From Clostridium cylindrosporum DSM 605 (GTDB taxonomy: Bacteria; Bacillota; Clostridia; Clostridiales; Caloramatoraceae): DNA of 64,000 bases. Every line of letters starts with the position of its first letter. Position 1 is the first letter of the stretch. The notes beneath the pieces are model-generated. The model saw nothing but the letters and a program-made list of their open reading frames with translations, was not told the DNA's origin and ran no database searches. The stretch lies in contig NZ_LFVU01000027.1 of assembly GCF_001047375.1 (NCBI RefSeq), positions 401,657 through 465,656 on the forward strand. The letters are read 5' to 3'. The translations under genes and the position numbers were made by a program. Positions 35,479 through 43,541 of this stretch are shown piece after piece.

Positions 35479-36274
35479 CAATATCATAAGAGGGAAAGAG
35501 GTTAGTGAAAAAAAGCTAATCTCACCTCCTATCATAGAAAAAATATATAAAAAAGAAATTGATGAAGTTGAAAACTTAACACAAAAAGTTGAAGTTAATA
35601 TAGATGATATATACAAAACTATAGAGAAAGAGGCAATTGAAAAAGGGGAAGAAATCTTAGAATCCTATAGGGAAAAAGCTAAAAAGATTATTGAAGAATC
35701 TGAGAAGGAAGCAAGATCTATAAAAGAGACTTCCATGGAAGAGGGATTTCAAGAAGGATATAAGAAGGGATATCAAGAAGGGTATACCTTTGGAAAAGAT
35801 GAAGCAAAAAATGAATATGAGAATTTAATTAGTGAAGCATCGGAGATAAGGTGTAATGCTAAGAAGTACATAGAAGAATGCTACCGTGAATCGAGACATT
35901 ACATCAGTAGTGTTGAGAATGAATTTATAGATATTATAATAGAAGTTTCACGAAAAGTAATAAATACTGAACTTTCACAAAATAATGAGGCTATTTTAAG
36001 TATATTAGAATCAGCAATTCTGAAATGTGTTGATAAAAAACAAGTAATACTTAAGTTAAGCCCTAAAAATTCAAGTGTTGTAAAACTCGAGAAAAATAGG
36101 ATTTCATCCTTAGTAGATGAAAAGTGCAATATACTAATTTTGGCAGATAATGAATTGGAAGATAACTCATTTAAAATTGAAACTACATCTGGTTTTGTAG
36201 ATGCAAGTGTAGAAGTACAGTTAGAGGCTATAGTACAAAGCTTGTTAGGAGATAGTTTGCAATGTATAAAGTAG
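35462..36274 (+). CDS. fliH: Flagellar export ATPase regulator FliH
   Basis: FliH binds and restrains the export ATPase FliI. The 270-residue protein has a long charged coiled coil (about 50-130) with the typical glycine-containing EEGFQEGYKKGYQEGYTFGK repeats. A C-terminal domain similar to the V-ATPase E subunit follows (NEFIDIIIEVSRKVINTEL). ATG at 35462 is preferred to GTG at 35453. The start lies inside fliG by 17 bases and the end overlaps fliI by 13, so the three are translationally coupled. Confidence 0.93.
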   Translation: MPSLYSNIIRGKEVSEKKLISPPIIEKIYKKEIDEVENLTQKVEVNIDDIYKTIEKEAIEKGEEILESYREKAKKIIEESEKEARSIKETSMEEGFQEGYKKGYQEGYTFGKDEAKNEYENLISEASEIRCNAKKYIEECYRESRHYISSVENEFIDIIIEVSRKVINTELSQNNEAILSILESAILKCVDKKQVILKLSPKNSSVVKLEKNRISSLVDEKCNILILADNELEDNSFKIETTSGFVDASVEVQLEAIVQSLLGDSLQCIK

Positions 36275-37563
36275 ATTTTGATAACATGATTTCTTTAATT
36301 AAGAAGACAAAGACTTTGAAGGTTACTGGAAAGGTTACGAAGGTTGTAGGATTAACTGTTGAAGTAGAAGGTATTAAAGCCTTTGTTGGTGAAGTTTGCA
36401 CTATAATAACAATCAATGATAGACAGATACAAGCTGAAGTAGTTGGGTTTAGGGATGGTATTGCTATTTTAATGCCATTTGAAAATACTTTTGGAATTGC
36501 TCCAGGTTCGGAGGTTATTTCTACTGGAAAAGCTTTAACTGTAAAAGTTTCTGACAGTCTTCTAGGAAGGGTTTTAGATGGCCTTGGTAGAGATATGAAT
36601 GGATATGACTTTAAAGGTGCTGAGGAGTATAAGCTAGACCGAGACCCACCAAATCCACTTTTAAGAAAAAGAATAGATAGCATAATGACAACAGGGGTTA
36701 GAGCTATAGATGGACTTTTGACTTGTGGAATTGGGCAAAGAATAGGTATCTTTGCAGGAAGTGGTGTTGGAAAAAGTACACTACTTGGAATGATAGCAAA
36801 GTATGCAGATGCTGATGTTAATGTTATAGCACTTATAGGAGAAAGAGGAAGAGAAGTTAAGGAATTCATAGAGAAAGATTTAGGACCAGAGGGACTTAAA
36901 AAATCTGTTGTAGTGGTAGCAACATCGGATCAGTCTCCAATCATGAGACTAAAAGGAGCTTATGCAGCAACTTCTATAGCAGAGTACTTCAGGGATAAGG
37001 GTCTTAATGTAATGATGATGATGGATTCTGTAACCAGATTTGCTATGGCGCAAAGAGAAATAGGACTTACTATTGGGGAGCCACCAGCTACAAAAGGATA
37101 TACTCCGTCAGTTTTTGCAATGCTTCCAAGGCTTATGGAAAGAACAGGTAGATCTGAGGTAGGATCAATTACAGCTTTTTATACAGTACTAGTTGATGGT
37201 GATGATATGAATGAGCCTATAGCAGACGCTACTCGTGGTATACTTGATGGACATATCGTTTTTTCAAGAAAAATTGCAGCAAAGAACCATTATCCTGCAA
37301 TAGATATTAACTCCAGTGTTTCAAGACTTATGAGTCAAATAGCTGAAAGTGATGTTAAGGCTAAAGCAGGAGAAATAAGAGATTTACTTGCTACTCATAA
37401 AGAATCAGAAGACCTTATAAACATAGGTGCATATCAAAAGGGAGCAAATCATAAAGTAGATAAGGCAATAGACGCTATAGATTCGATAAATGATTTTCTA
37501 AAGCAAAAAGTCGATGAATATTCATCACTAGATGATACATTTACTAAGATGATGAGTATATAA
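36262..37563 (+). CDS. fliI: Flagellar protein export ATPase FliI
   Basis: FliI is the F1-like ATPase of the flagellar type III export apparatus. The 433-residue protein has the N-terminal beta domain and Walker A GSGVGKST (166-173). MMMMDSVTRFAMAQREIGL forms the Walker B region, and GEPPATKGYTPSVFA the family signature. The end has a helical C domain. It is placed between fliH and fliJ as expected. Confidence 0.97.
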   Translation: MYKVDFDNMISLIKKTKTLKVTGKVTKVVGLTVEVEGIKAFVGEVCTIITINDRQIQAEVVGFRDGIAILMPFENTFGIAPGSEVISTGKALTVKVSDSLLGRVLDGLGRDMNGYDFKGAEEYKLDRDPPNPLLRKRIDSIMTTGVRAIDGLLTCGIGQRIGIFAGSGVGKSTLLGMIAKYADADVNVIALIGERGREVKEFIEKDLGPEGLKKSVVVVATSDQSPIMRLKGAYAATSIAEYFRDKGLNVMMMMDSVTRFAMAQREIGLTIGEPPATKGYTPSVFAMLPRLMERTGRSEVGSITAFYTVLVDGDDMNEPIADATRGILDGHIVFSRKIAAKNHYPAIDINSSVSRLMSQIAESDVKAKAGEIRDLLATHKESEDLINIGAYQKGANHKVDKAIDAIDSINDFLKQKVDEYSSLDDTFTKMMSI

Positions 37564-37580
37564 ATTTGAGGTGGAAATAA

Positions 37581-38027
37581 ATGTTCAATTTTAAGCTTCA
37601 AAAGGTATTAGATTATAGAGAAAATCTAGAAAAAAAAAGTAAAGAGGATTTTGCATATAAACTTTCAATATTCAATAATGAGAAGGAAGAATTAAATACT
37701 TTAGTTAATAAAAAAGAACTTATAAAAAGTGTTGATTATACTTCGAAATTAAAAACAACAAATGATTTAATTATTTATCAAAGGTATGTAGATTATTTGG
37801 ATAGGAGTATAGAAGATAAAAAGATTCAAGTTAAAGAGGCCGAAAGGAAACTTGAAAAATCAAGACTTGAACTTATTAAATCTACAAAAGATAAGAGGAT
37901 AATGGAAATTCTTAAGGATTCAGCCTTTGAAGAGTATTTAAATGATGAAAATCAATTAGAACAAAAGAAGTTAGACGATATTGCCCTAAGTAGATATACA
38001 AATTCACTGAAGGGAGGTGAAAAGTAA
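37581..38027 (+). CDS. fliJ: Flagellar export protein FliJ
   Basis: FliJ is the central stalk-like coiled coil of the export ATPase complex and moves chaperones. The 148-residue protein is helical, rich in K and E, and starts with FNFKLQKVLDYRENLEKKSK, the most conserved part of the family. The remainder is coiled coil. GAGGTGG precedes the ATG, and fliK starts right after the stop codon. Confidence 0.92.
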   Translation: MFNFKLQKVLDYRENLEKKSKEDFAYKLSIFNNEKEELNTLVNKKELIKSVDYTSKLKTTNDLIIYQRYVDYLDRSIEDKKIQVKEAERKLEKSRLELIKSTKDKRIMEILKDSAFEEYLNDENQLEQKKLDDIALSRYTNSLKGGEK

Positions 38028-39107
38028 GTGAATGTACCAATAACAATTACAAGTGAAGCTATGAACATAGCATCTATGAATAATTCTTCAGCTAGAGAAC
38101 TATCAAATGGAACCGACTTTTTAAACCTTTTAACCAGTTTACTAACTTCAGGAGCTGAGGGTGAAAATGCCCTAATATCATTACTTAACTCTAAAGAAGT
38201 TACACCTCAAGATACAAGTACTACATTAGGATCTATAATGAATACTTTAAATTTAAGAATTAATGGTGAAAGCACTCCACTTAAAAAAGATAATTTTATT
38301 ATAGGTCAAGGAGATATGGAAGATATATTAGATAATCTGAAAAATTTATCAAAAAACATTGCTGAAGAAAGTTTGAGCCAATATATTAATGGCATAAATC
38401 AAGATAATGGTTTTCTAAAGTTAAGAGCAATGGAATCTTTAAATTTTCAAGCACAAAATAGTAGTTTAGCCTCTACTATTCAAGGTATGATTACTAACTT
38501 AAGTGGAAATGTAGAGAATAAAGAAGTTTTAAATGCCTTAAAGTTTCTACAGCAGTTTACTAATTCAGATGGTAGTCTTGATACATCAAAACTACTGAAA
38601 GCTATTGAGGCTGGAGGTAAAGGACAGGATGCTTCATCCTTTATGAATAGTATGAATTTAAACCAAGGAGGTACATCGCAAATTCAAGAAAGTGTCCCGG
38701 TAAAGGAAGTTAATATATTCAATACTAGAGATATAGTAGATGTTGTAGTTGAAAATTTCAAAACATTAAGACTTCCAGGACGATGCGAAATGAGAATAAA
38801 GTTAAATCCTCAGGAACTTGGGGAAATCACAATAAAGCTAGTTTTAGAAAAAGGACAAGTTAGTGCAGTTATATCATCGGATAGAAAAGATACATTCGCC
38901 CTACTTCAAAGTAATATAAATAATCTTTTGCAGCAGTTAAAGGATTCTGGAACAGAGCTTCATCATGTAGCTGTTAATTTAAGTCAAGATCAAAGTGGTG
39001 AGGAAGCCAGACGTGGATATAAAGGGGAAAAAGAGAAATCCCAAGATGAAGAGTTTGAAGATGTTTTTGAAGAAACTGCAAATAAAGAGTCTTCTACTAT
39101 TCTTTAA
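38028..39107 (+). CDS. fliK: Flagellar hook-length control protein FliK
   Basis: FliK measures hook length and switches export specificity through FlhB. The 359-residue protein has a low-complexity, N/S/T-rich N-terminal ruler region. The conserved C-terminal Flg_hook domain (about 235-330) carries LRLPGRCEMRIKLNPQELGEI, here seen as MRIKLNPQELGEITIKLVLE and LLQQLKDSGTELHHV. GTG start at 38028 with GGGAGGTG upstream. It is followed by flgD. Confidence 0.94.
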   Translation: MNVPITITSEAMNIASMNNSSARELSNGTDFLNLLTSLLTSGAEGENALISLLNSKEVTPQDTSTTLGSIMNTLNLRINGESTPLKKDNFIIGQGDMEDILDNLKNLSKNIAEESLSQYINGINQDNGFLKLRAMESLNFQAQNSSLASTIQGMITNLSGNVENKEVLNALKFLQQFTNSDGSLDTSKLLKAIEAGGKGQDASSFMNSMNLNQGGTSQIQESVPVKEVNIFNTRDIVDVVVENFKTLRLPGRCEMRIKLNPQELGEITIKLVLEKGQVSAVISSDRKDTFALLQSNINNLLQQLKDSGTELHHVAVNLSQDQSGEEARRGYKGEKEKSQDEEFEDVFEETANKESSTIL

Positions 39108-39125
39108 TATTAAGGAGGGAAAAGT

Positions 39126-39632
39126 ATGCCAGTAAATGGAATAAGTACTATTCAAAATTTAGCATATCAGAACACAAAATCAACTAGTAGTAGTGATTTA
39201 TCAAGTAAGGATGTATTTTTTCAGATACTTTCAGCGGAGCTTTCTAACCAGGATCCAATGAAGGGGAAGGATGGTACAGAGTATGTATCACAGCTTGCAC
39301 AATTTACAACACTTGAACAGACACAGCAATTATATAGTTCTATAAATAAATTATTAATGTCTCAAAGTGTAACAGAAGCAGGAATGATGATTGGTAAAGA
39401 AGTTGAATTTGGAGTAAGAGGTAATGACGGTACATACAAAACAGAAAAGGGAGTTGTAACTTCTGTAAAGATTGATGGAGGACAAGTGTATTTATATACT
39501 AAAGACGACAAAAAATACTTACTTGGAGATTCAATTGGATTTAAGGAAGTAACTCCTTCTGAGAATACAGAAGCCAAAGAAGATAGTAAATTAGATACAG
39601 CAGATAATGTAGAAGGAGAAGCTTCTAATTAG
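39126..39632 (+). CDS. flgD: Flagellar hook capping protein FlgD
   Basis: FlgD caps the growing hook. The 168-residue protein shows the FlgD N-terminal signature: SSKDVFFQILSAELSNQDPM, then YVSQLAQFTTLEQTQQL. It has a short C-terminal part and lacks the full Fn3/tudor region seen in long FlgD proteins, which is usual for Firmicutes. The tail is acidic and serine-rich. AAGGAGGG precedes the ATG. Confidence 0.95.
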   Translation: MPVNGISTIQNLAYQNTKSTSSSDLSSKDVFFQILSAELSNQDPMKGKDGTEYVSQLAQFTTLEQTQQLYSSINKLLMSQSVTEAGMMIGKEVEFGVRGNDGTYKTEKGVVTSVKIDGGQVYLYTKDDKKYLLGDSIGFKEVTPSENTEAKEDSKLDTADNVEGEASN

Positions 39633-39644
39633 GAGGAGATAGAA

Positions 39645-40028
39645 ATGCCTGAAATAAATAGTGTAGGCCAAGTATCCTCATATTCAATTAAAGAGGTTTC
39701 AAAAAACAAATCTTTAGATGTTAGAACTAGTCATAGATTCGACTTTGATAAATGTGTTAACAATGCATTAAATAAAAATCTTAAAATATCGGCACATGCA
39801 ATAGATAGATTAAACAGTAGAAATATAAGCCTATCTGAATCTGATATGAAAAATATTAATAATGCAATTGATAAGGTAGAGGGAAAAGGTTCTAAAGAAG
39901 CTTTAATCCTTTATAACGACCTTGCATTAATTGCAAGTGTAAAAAATAGAACAATAATAACAGCTATGGATAAGAATAGCTTAGAAGAAAAGGTTTTTAC
40001 AAATATAGATGCGGCGGTAATACTTTAG
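39645..40028 (+). CDS. Flagellar operon protein of the TIGR02530 type
   Basis: This 127-residue protein is usually found between flgD and flgE in Firmicutes and is annotated only as a flagellar operon protein. The conserved core is KISAHAIDRLNSRNISLSESDM, here seen as SAHAIDRLNSRNI, then AIDKVEGKGSKEALILYND, LALIASVKNRTIITAMD and a short end. The exact function is not established; position suggests a role in hook assembly. AGGAGGAG precedes the ATG. It ends inside a hairpin that precedes flgE. Confidence 0.88.
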   Translation: MPEINSVGQVSSYSIKEVSKNKSLDVRTSHRFDFDKCVNNALNKNLKISAHAIDRLNSRNISLSESDMKNINNAIDKVEGKGSKEALILYNDLALIASVKNRTIITAMDKNSLEEKVFTNIDAAVIL

Positions 40029-40075
40029 GCTGGACCTAAGGGGGGCCTAGTTGCTACTGAACGATAGATGTAGCA
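40023..40075 (+). other. Two consecutive hairpins in a G-rich spacer before flgE
   Basis: CTTTAGG (40023-40029) pairs with CCTAAGG (40035-40041) around loop CTGGA, and TGCTAC (40052-40057) pairs with GTAGCA (40070-40075). Between them lies a G run and GCCTAG. This is an unusually GC-rich patch inside an AT-rich operon and ends 8 bases before the flgE ribosome site. No T tail, so not a terminator. Confidence 0.5.
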
Positions 40076-40097
40076 TAAAGATTAAGGAGGAAAAACG

Positions 40098-41375
40098 ATG
40101 ATAAGATCGATGTATTCTGGAATTAGTGGTATGAAAAACCAACAAGTAAAAATGGATACTATAGGTAACAATATAGCGAACCTTAGTACAACATCATTTA
40201 AAGGTTCAAGAGTTACATTTAAGGATGCTTTAACACAAACAATGCAATCAGCATCAGCACCTACATTTGCTGTAGGGGGGGCAAACCCTAGACAAGTTGG
40301 GCTTGGAATGGCTGTATCATCAGTAGATAAGAATATGGCACAGGGTACACTTCAGCCAACAGGAAGATCAACAGATATTGCTATTCAAGGAAGTGGATAT
40401 TTTATGGTTCAAAATGGACCTGAAGTATTTTATACAAGAGATGGTTCATTTACACTAGATAAATTTGGAGATTTAGTAACTAGTGAGGGTCTTCGTGTTA
40501 TGGGACAGGATAAAGCTGGGACTAGAGGCCCTATAAACCTCCCATTAGAACATGATACAGTACCAGCTATAAAGATACAAGGAACTGTAGGTGCTTCTAC
40601 TAAGGAATTACTCCAAATTAAACTTTATGGATTTGATGGTGCAGGTATTGAAAAGATAAATATTGATAATACAGTAGATGGAGGGGCAAACCCAGTAGTT
40701 TTTAAAACTGCAGATAAGAGTATAACTATAAATATTAAGGGATATAGTAGTCTAACAGAACTTGAAAGAGCTATAACAACACAACTTAAAAATATTGGGG
40801 AAATGTCCGAAGAACAGTTGAAAGCTACAGATGCTGCAACTGTAGCTAAAAAAGATATAAAGGAAAATATTATTGATAAAGGTATATATGGTATAGGAGT
40901 AACAGGTGATTATGCAGAGGCTAAAAATGCGACAGGTTTAGGAGTTATGCCAGAATCTAGACCTAGAAATACAGATGGGACAATAAATACAGCTGCTACT
41001 ACTGGTTTTTATACTGAAAAAATGCAAATAGGTAGCTTTAGTATGGGGAAGGATGGAACAATTAGAGCTGTTTATGGAGAAGATGTATTTGAAGTTGCAA
41101 GGCTTGAGATTGCAAAGTTTGTAAATGATTCAGGTCTTGAGGCAAAAGGAAGTAACCTTTACCGTGAAACAGCAAACTCAGGACAAGCAACTAAGGGATT
41201 TCCAGGTGATATAGGATTTGGAACAAGTGAGCAAGGGTTCCTTGAAATGTCTAATGTAGACCTTGCAAATGAATTTACTGATATGATTGTAACTTCAAGA
41301 TCATACCAAGCAAATTCAAAAACAATAACTACATCTGATGAAATGCTACAAGAACTACTAAATCTTAAGAGATAG
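40098..41375 (+). CDS. flgE: Flagellar hook protein FlgE
   Basis: FlgE polymerises into the hook. The 425-residue protein has the rod/hook N-terminal motif (SGISGMKNQQVKMDTIGNNI, then LSTTSFKGSRVTFKD). It also has the IAIQGSGYFMV segment and a variable surface domain. The C-terminal motif is EQGFLEMSNVDLANEFTDM with SYQANSKTITTSDEMLQ. Length fits a hook protein rather than rod FlgG. AAGGAGG precedes the ATG. Confidence 0.97.
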   Translation: MIRSMYSGISGMKNQQVKMDTIGNNIANLSTTSFKGSRVTFKDALTQTMQSASAPTFAVGGANPRQVGLGMAVSSVDKNMAQGTLQPTGRSTDIAIQGSGYFMVQNGPEVFYTRDGSFTLDKFGDLVTSEGLRVMGQDKAGTRGPINLPLEHDTVPAIKIQGTVGASTKELLQIKLYGFDGAGIEKINIDNTVDGGANPVVFKTADKSITINIKGYSSLTELERAITTQLKNIGEMSEEQLKATDAATVAKKDIKENIIDKGIYGIGVTGDYAEAKNATGLGVMPESRPRNTDGTINTAATTGFYTEKMQIGSFSMGKDGTIRAVYGEDVFEVARLEIAKFVNDSGLEAKGSNLYRETANSGQATKGFPGDIGFGTSEQGFLEMSNVDLANEFTDMIVTSRSYQANSKTITTSDEMLQELLNLKR

Positions 41376-41393
41376 TGAAAGAGGGGATAGCAA

Positions 41394-41582
41394 GTGATAA
41401 AGATTTCAACACTAACACACAAGGAATTTTATCTTAACTGTGAATTGTTCGAGAAAATAGAAGCTAATCCTGATACTGTAATTACTATGACAAATGGTAA
41501 TAAATATGTAGTTGAGGATACTCCAGAGGAAGTTATCAAGAAAATCAAAGATTACAAAAAAGAGATTTTACAAAGATTTTAA
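41394..41582 (+). CDS. flbD: FlbD family protein
   Basis: This small 62-residue protein lies regularly downstream of flgE in Firmicutes and spirochaetes. Its sequence fits the family: IKISTLTHKEFYLNCELFEKIEANPDTVITMTNGNKYVVED, here visible as LNCELFEKIEANPDT and TMTNGNKYVV. Note that it is not the Caulobacter transcription factor FlbD, which shares only the name. Role unsettled; motility defects have been reported in related systems. GTG start with GAGGGGATAG upstream. Confidence 0.9.
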   Translation: MIKISTLTHKEFYLNCELFEKIEANPDTVITMTNGNKYVVEDTPEEVIKKIKDYKKEILQRF

Positions 41583-41587
41583 TTAAT

Positions 41588-41620
41588 TATAGGTGCCTTT
41601 AAAGGCTAAAGGTACCTATA
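41588..41620 (+). other. 13-bp intra-operon stem-loop between flbD and fliL
   Basis: TATAGGTGCCTTT (41588-41600) pairs with AAAGGTACCTATA (41608-41620), one G-T pair, loop AAAGGCT. There is no T tail, so it is more likely an RNA-processing or stability element than a terminator. Confidence 0.6.
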
Positions 41621-41652
41621 TAGACATAACTAATAAGTAAAGGAGAATTAGA

Positions 41653-42114
41653 ATGAGTGAGGGTAAGAAGAAAAATCCTATAATGATTATACTAATAATT
41701 TTAATATTAGCAGTGGCATCTGTAGGTGGCTATTTTGCTTACACAATGTTTATTAAGAAGCCAACAGGACAAAAAGAAGAGATTAAGTATGTTGAAAAAG
41801 AACTAGTTGAAAAGCCTATGGAATTAGAAGAGTTTACTGTAAACCTTGCTGATGAAGGTGGAAAAAGCTTCATTCAAACTAAATTAACTTTAGCTTACCC
41901 TGAAGCAAATAAAGATTTAGAAAAAGAAGTGACTTCAAAGCTAGACAAAGTACTAGACATAATTAATTCAACTTTAAGACAAAAGAAAGCAGATGATTTT
42001 AATGGAAATGGATTAGCATCTGTTAAGAAGGAAATCTTAGATAAAATAAATGAAAACTTAATTTCAGGAAGACTTACAAATATATACGTGAAAAAAATAG
42101 TTATTCAAAGGTAA
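41653..42114 (+). CDS. fliL: Flagellar basal body-associated protein FliL
   Basis: FliL is a membrane protein that surrounds the stator units and supports torque. The 153-residue protein has one TM helix (about 9-31), a short linker and an extracytoplasmic domain: LEEFTVNLADEGGKSFIQTKLTLAY, then ILDKINENLISGRLTNIYVKKIVIQ, the FliL C-terminal pattern. AAAGGAG precedes the ATG. Confidence 0.94.
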   Translation: MSEGKKKNPIMIILIILILAVASVGGYFAYTMFIKKPTGQKEEIKYVEKELVEKPMELEEFTVNLADEGGKSFIQTKLTLAYPEANKDLEKEVTSKLDKVLDIINSTLRQKKADDFNGNGLASVKKEILDKINENLISGRLTNIYVKKIVIQR

Positions 42115-42127
42115 AAAGGTGATAAAA

Positions 42128-42514
42128 ATGGGGGATCTTTCTTTTGTATTTGATACTATAAAAACATTATTTGTCTTTGTTTTTGTACTAGTTCTAATGC
42201 TTATTACTCTTAGAGGACTTGCTAAGTATCAAAATAAATTATCTGGAAATAAAAATATTAAAATTCTTGAAAGAGCTAGTCTCTCTCAAAATACAACACT
42301 TAATATAGTTAAGGTAGGAGAAAGGTTATACCTTATGTCATCTAGCACTAAGGGTGTTGTTATTCTAAAGGAATTATCCTTAGATGAAATTGATGAAAAT
42401 GTTTATAAAGTAGTAAATATGGAAGATATTAAGATTCCCTTTGTTTTTAAAAAGAGAGAGGAATACTTAAAAGGGTTTAAAGGAAAGGTGAAAGATGAAA
42501 AAGAGAGCAGTTAA
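42128..42514 (+). CDS. fliO: Flagellar export assembly protein FliO (FliZ type)
   Basis: FliO is a scaffold for assembling the FliP ring of the export gate. The 128-residue protein has an N-terminal membrane helix (about 8-29, IKTLFVFVFVLVLMLITL). A cytoplasmic domain follows with the motif IKILERASLSQNTTLNIVKV and GERLYLMSSS. ATG at 42128 is preferred over GTG at 42119, since AAAAAGGTGAT is the ribosome site. It overlaps fliP by 20 bases. Confidence 0.9.
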   Translation: MGDLSFVFDTIKTLFVFVFVLVLMLITLRGLAKYQNKLSGNKNIKILERASLSQNTTLNIVKVGERLYLMSSSTKGVVILKELSLDEIDENVYKVVNMEDIKIPFVFKKREEYLKGFKGKVKDEKESS

Positions 42515-43256
42515 AAAGATATTTCTTCTTATGCTATTTATGTTTGTCTCATATCATACAGTGGGACATGCAGAGCCTATAGGAGTAGATCTTAATTTAT
42601 CAGTAGGTGGTCAGCAAGCTCCAAGTGAATATGTAGGTAATATAAAGCTATTATTACTATTAACTTTTTTAACATTTATCCCAGCAATAGTCCTACTTAC
42701 TACATCTTTCACGAGAATTGTTATAGTGTTTGGCTTTACAAGAACGGCCCTATCTACGCAGCAGTCTCCTCCAAATCAGGTTATTATTGCATTGGCACTA
42801 TTTATGTCACTGTTTATAATGACTCCTGTTTACAAAGAGGTTAACTCAAATGCTATTCAGCCTTATGTAGAAGGGAAACTAAGTTATTCTCAGGCTATAG
42901 AAATAGGAAGTAAGCCTGTAAAAAACTTCATGTTAAATCAAACAAGGGAAAAGGATCTGGCACTTTTTTATAAAGTAGCAGAGTATGAAAAGCCAAAGGA
43001 TAGATATGATGTACCATTTACAGTATTAATTCCAGCCTTTGCAATAAGTGAAATAAAAACTGCATTTCAAATGGGATTTTTAATATTTGTACCATTTATA
43101 GTAATAGATATGATTGTTGCAAGTATACTTATGTCAATGGGTATGTTTATGCTACCACCTGTGACGGTTTCACTTCCCTTTAAAATACTATTATTTATTT
43201 TAGCAGATGGTTGGCATTTAGTAGTTAAATCCTTGCTAGAAAGTTTCGTGAGGTAG
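42495..43256 (+). CDS. fliP: Flagellar export gate protein FliP
   Basis: FliP is the major ring component of the FliPQR export gate. The 253-residue protein has a signal peptide (1-25) and four membrane helices. The signatures are LTTSFTRIVIVFGFTRTALSTQQSPPNQV (seen as TSFTRIVIVFGFTR and QQSPPNQVI), VPFTVLIPAFAISEIKTAFQ and MLPPVTVSLPFKILLFILADGW. All are highly conserved. The start lies within fliO. Confidence 0.97.
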   Translation: MKKRAVKKIFLLMLFMFVSYHTVGHAEPIGVDLNLSVGGQQAPSEYVGNIKLLLLLTFLTFIPAIVLLTTSFTRIVIVFGFTRTALSTQQSPPNQVIIALALFMSLFIMTPVYKEVNSNAIQPYVEGKLSYSQAIEIGSKPVKNFMLNQTREKDLALFYKVAEYEKPKDRYDVPFTVLIPAFAISEIKTAFQMGFLIFVPFIVIDMIVASILMSMGMFMLPPVTVSLPFKILLFILADGWHLVVKSLLESFVR

Positions 43257-43266
43257 AGGTAAAGAT

Positions 43267-43536
43267 ATGAGTGAAGTATTAATATATTCTATAGCAAAAA
43301 AAGCAATAACAACAACAACTTTGGTTTCGGCTCCTATACTATTAGTAGCAATGATAGTTGGACTTGCAATAAGTATATTCCAAGCCGTAACTCAAATCCA
43401 GGAACAAACTTTAACTTTTGTTCCTAAAATGGTAGCAATTATTTTTGTGATGATTCTTTTAGGACCATGGATGACAAAAACATTAGTACAGTTTATAGAA
43501 AACATGATCAACACTATACCTAGTATAGTAGGGTAG
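43267..43536 (+). CDS. fliQ: Flagellar export gate protein FliQ
   Basis: FliQ is the small gate subunit, 89 residues, two long membrane helices. The conserved core is SAPILLVAMIVGLAISIFQA, then VTQIQEQTLTFVPKM. AGGTAAAG precedes the ATG. It is 5 bases from the FliR-FlhB gene. Confidence 0.96.
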   Translation: MSEVLIYSIAKKAITTTTLVSAPILLVAMIVGLAISIFQAVTQIQEQTLTFVPKMVAIIFVMILLGPWMTKTLVQFIENMINTIPSIVG

Positions 43537-43541
43537 GGAAA

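Noticed and set aside
36228..36869. 213-residue minus-strand open frame opposite fliI
   Set aside because: Low-complexity S/P/I-rich shadow of the FliI frame without a ribosome site; typical of AT-rich genes read backwards.
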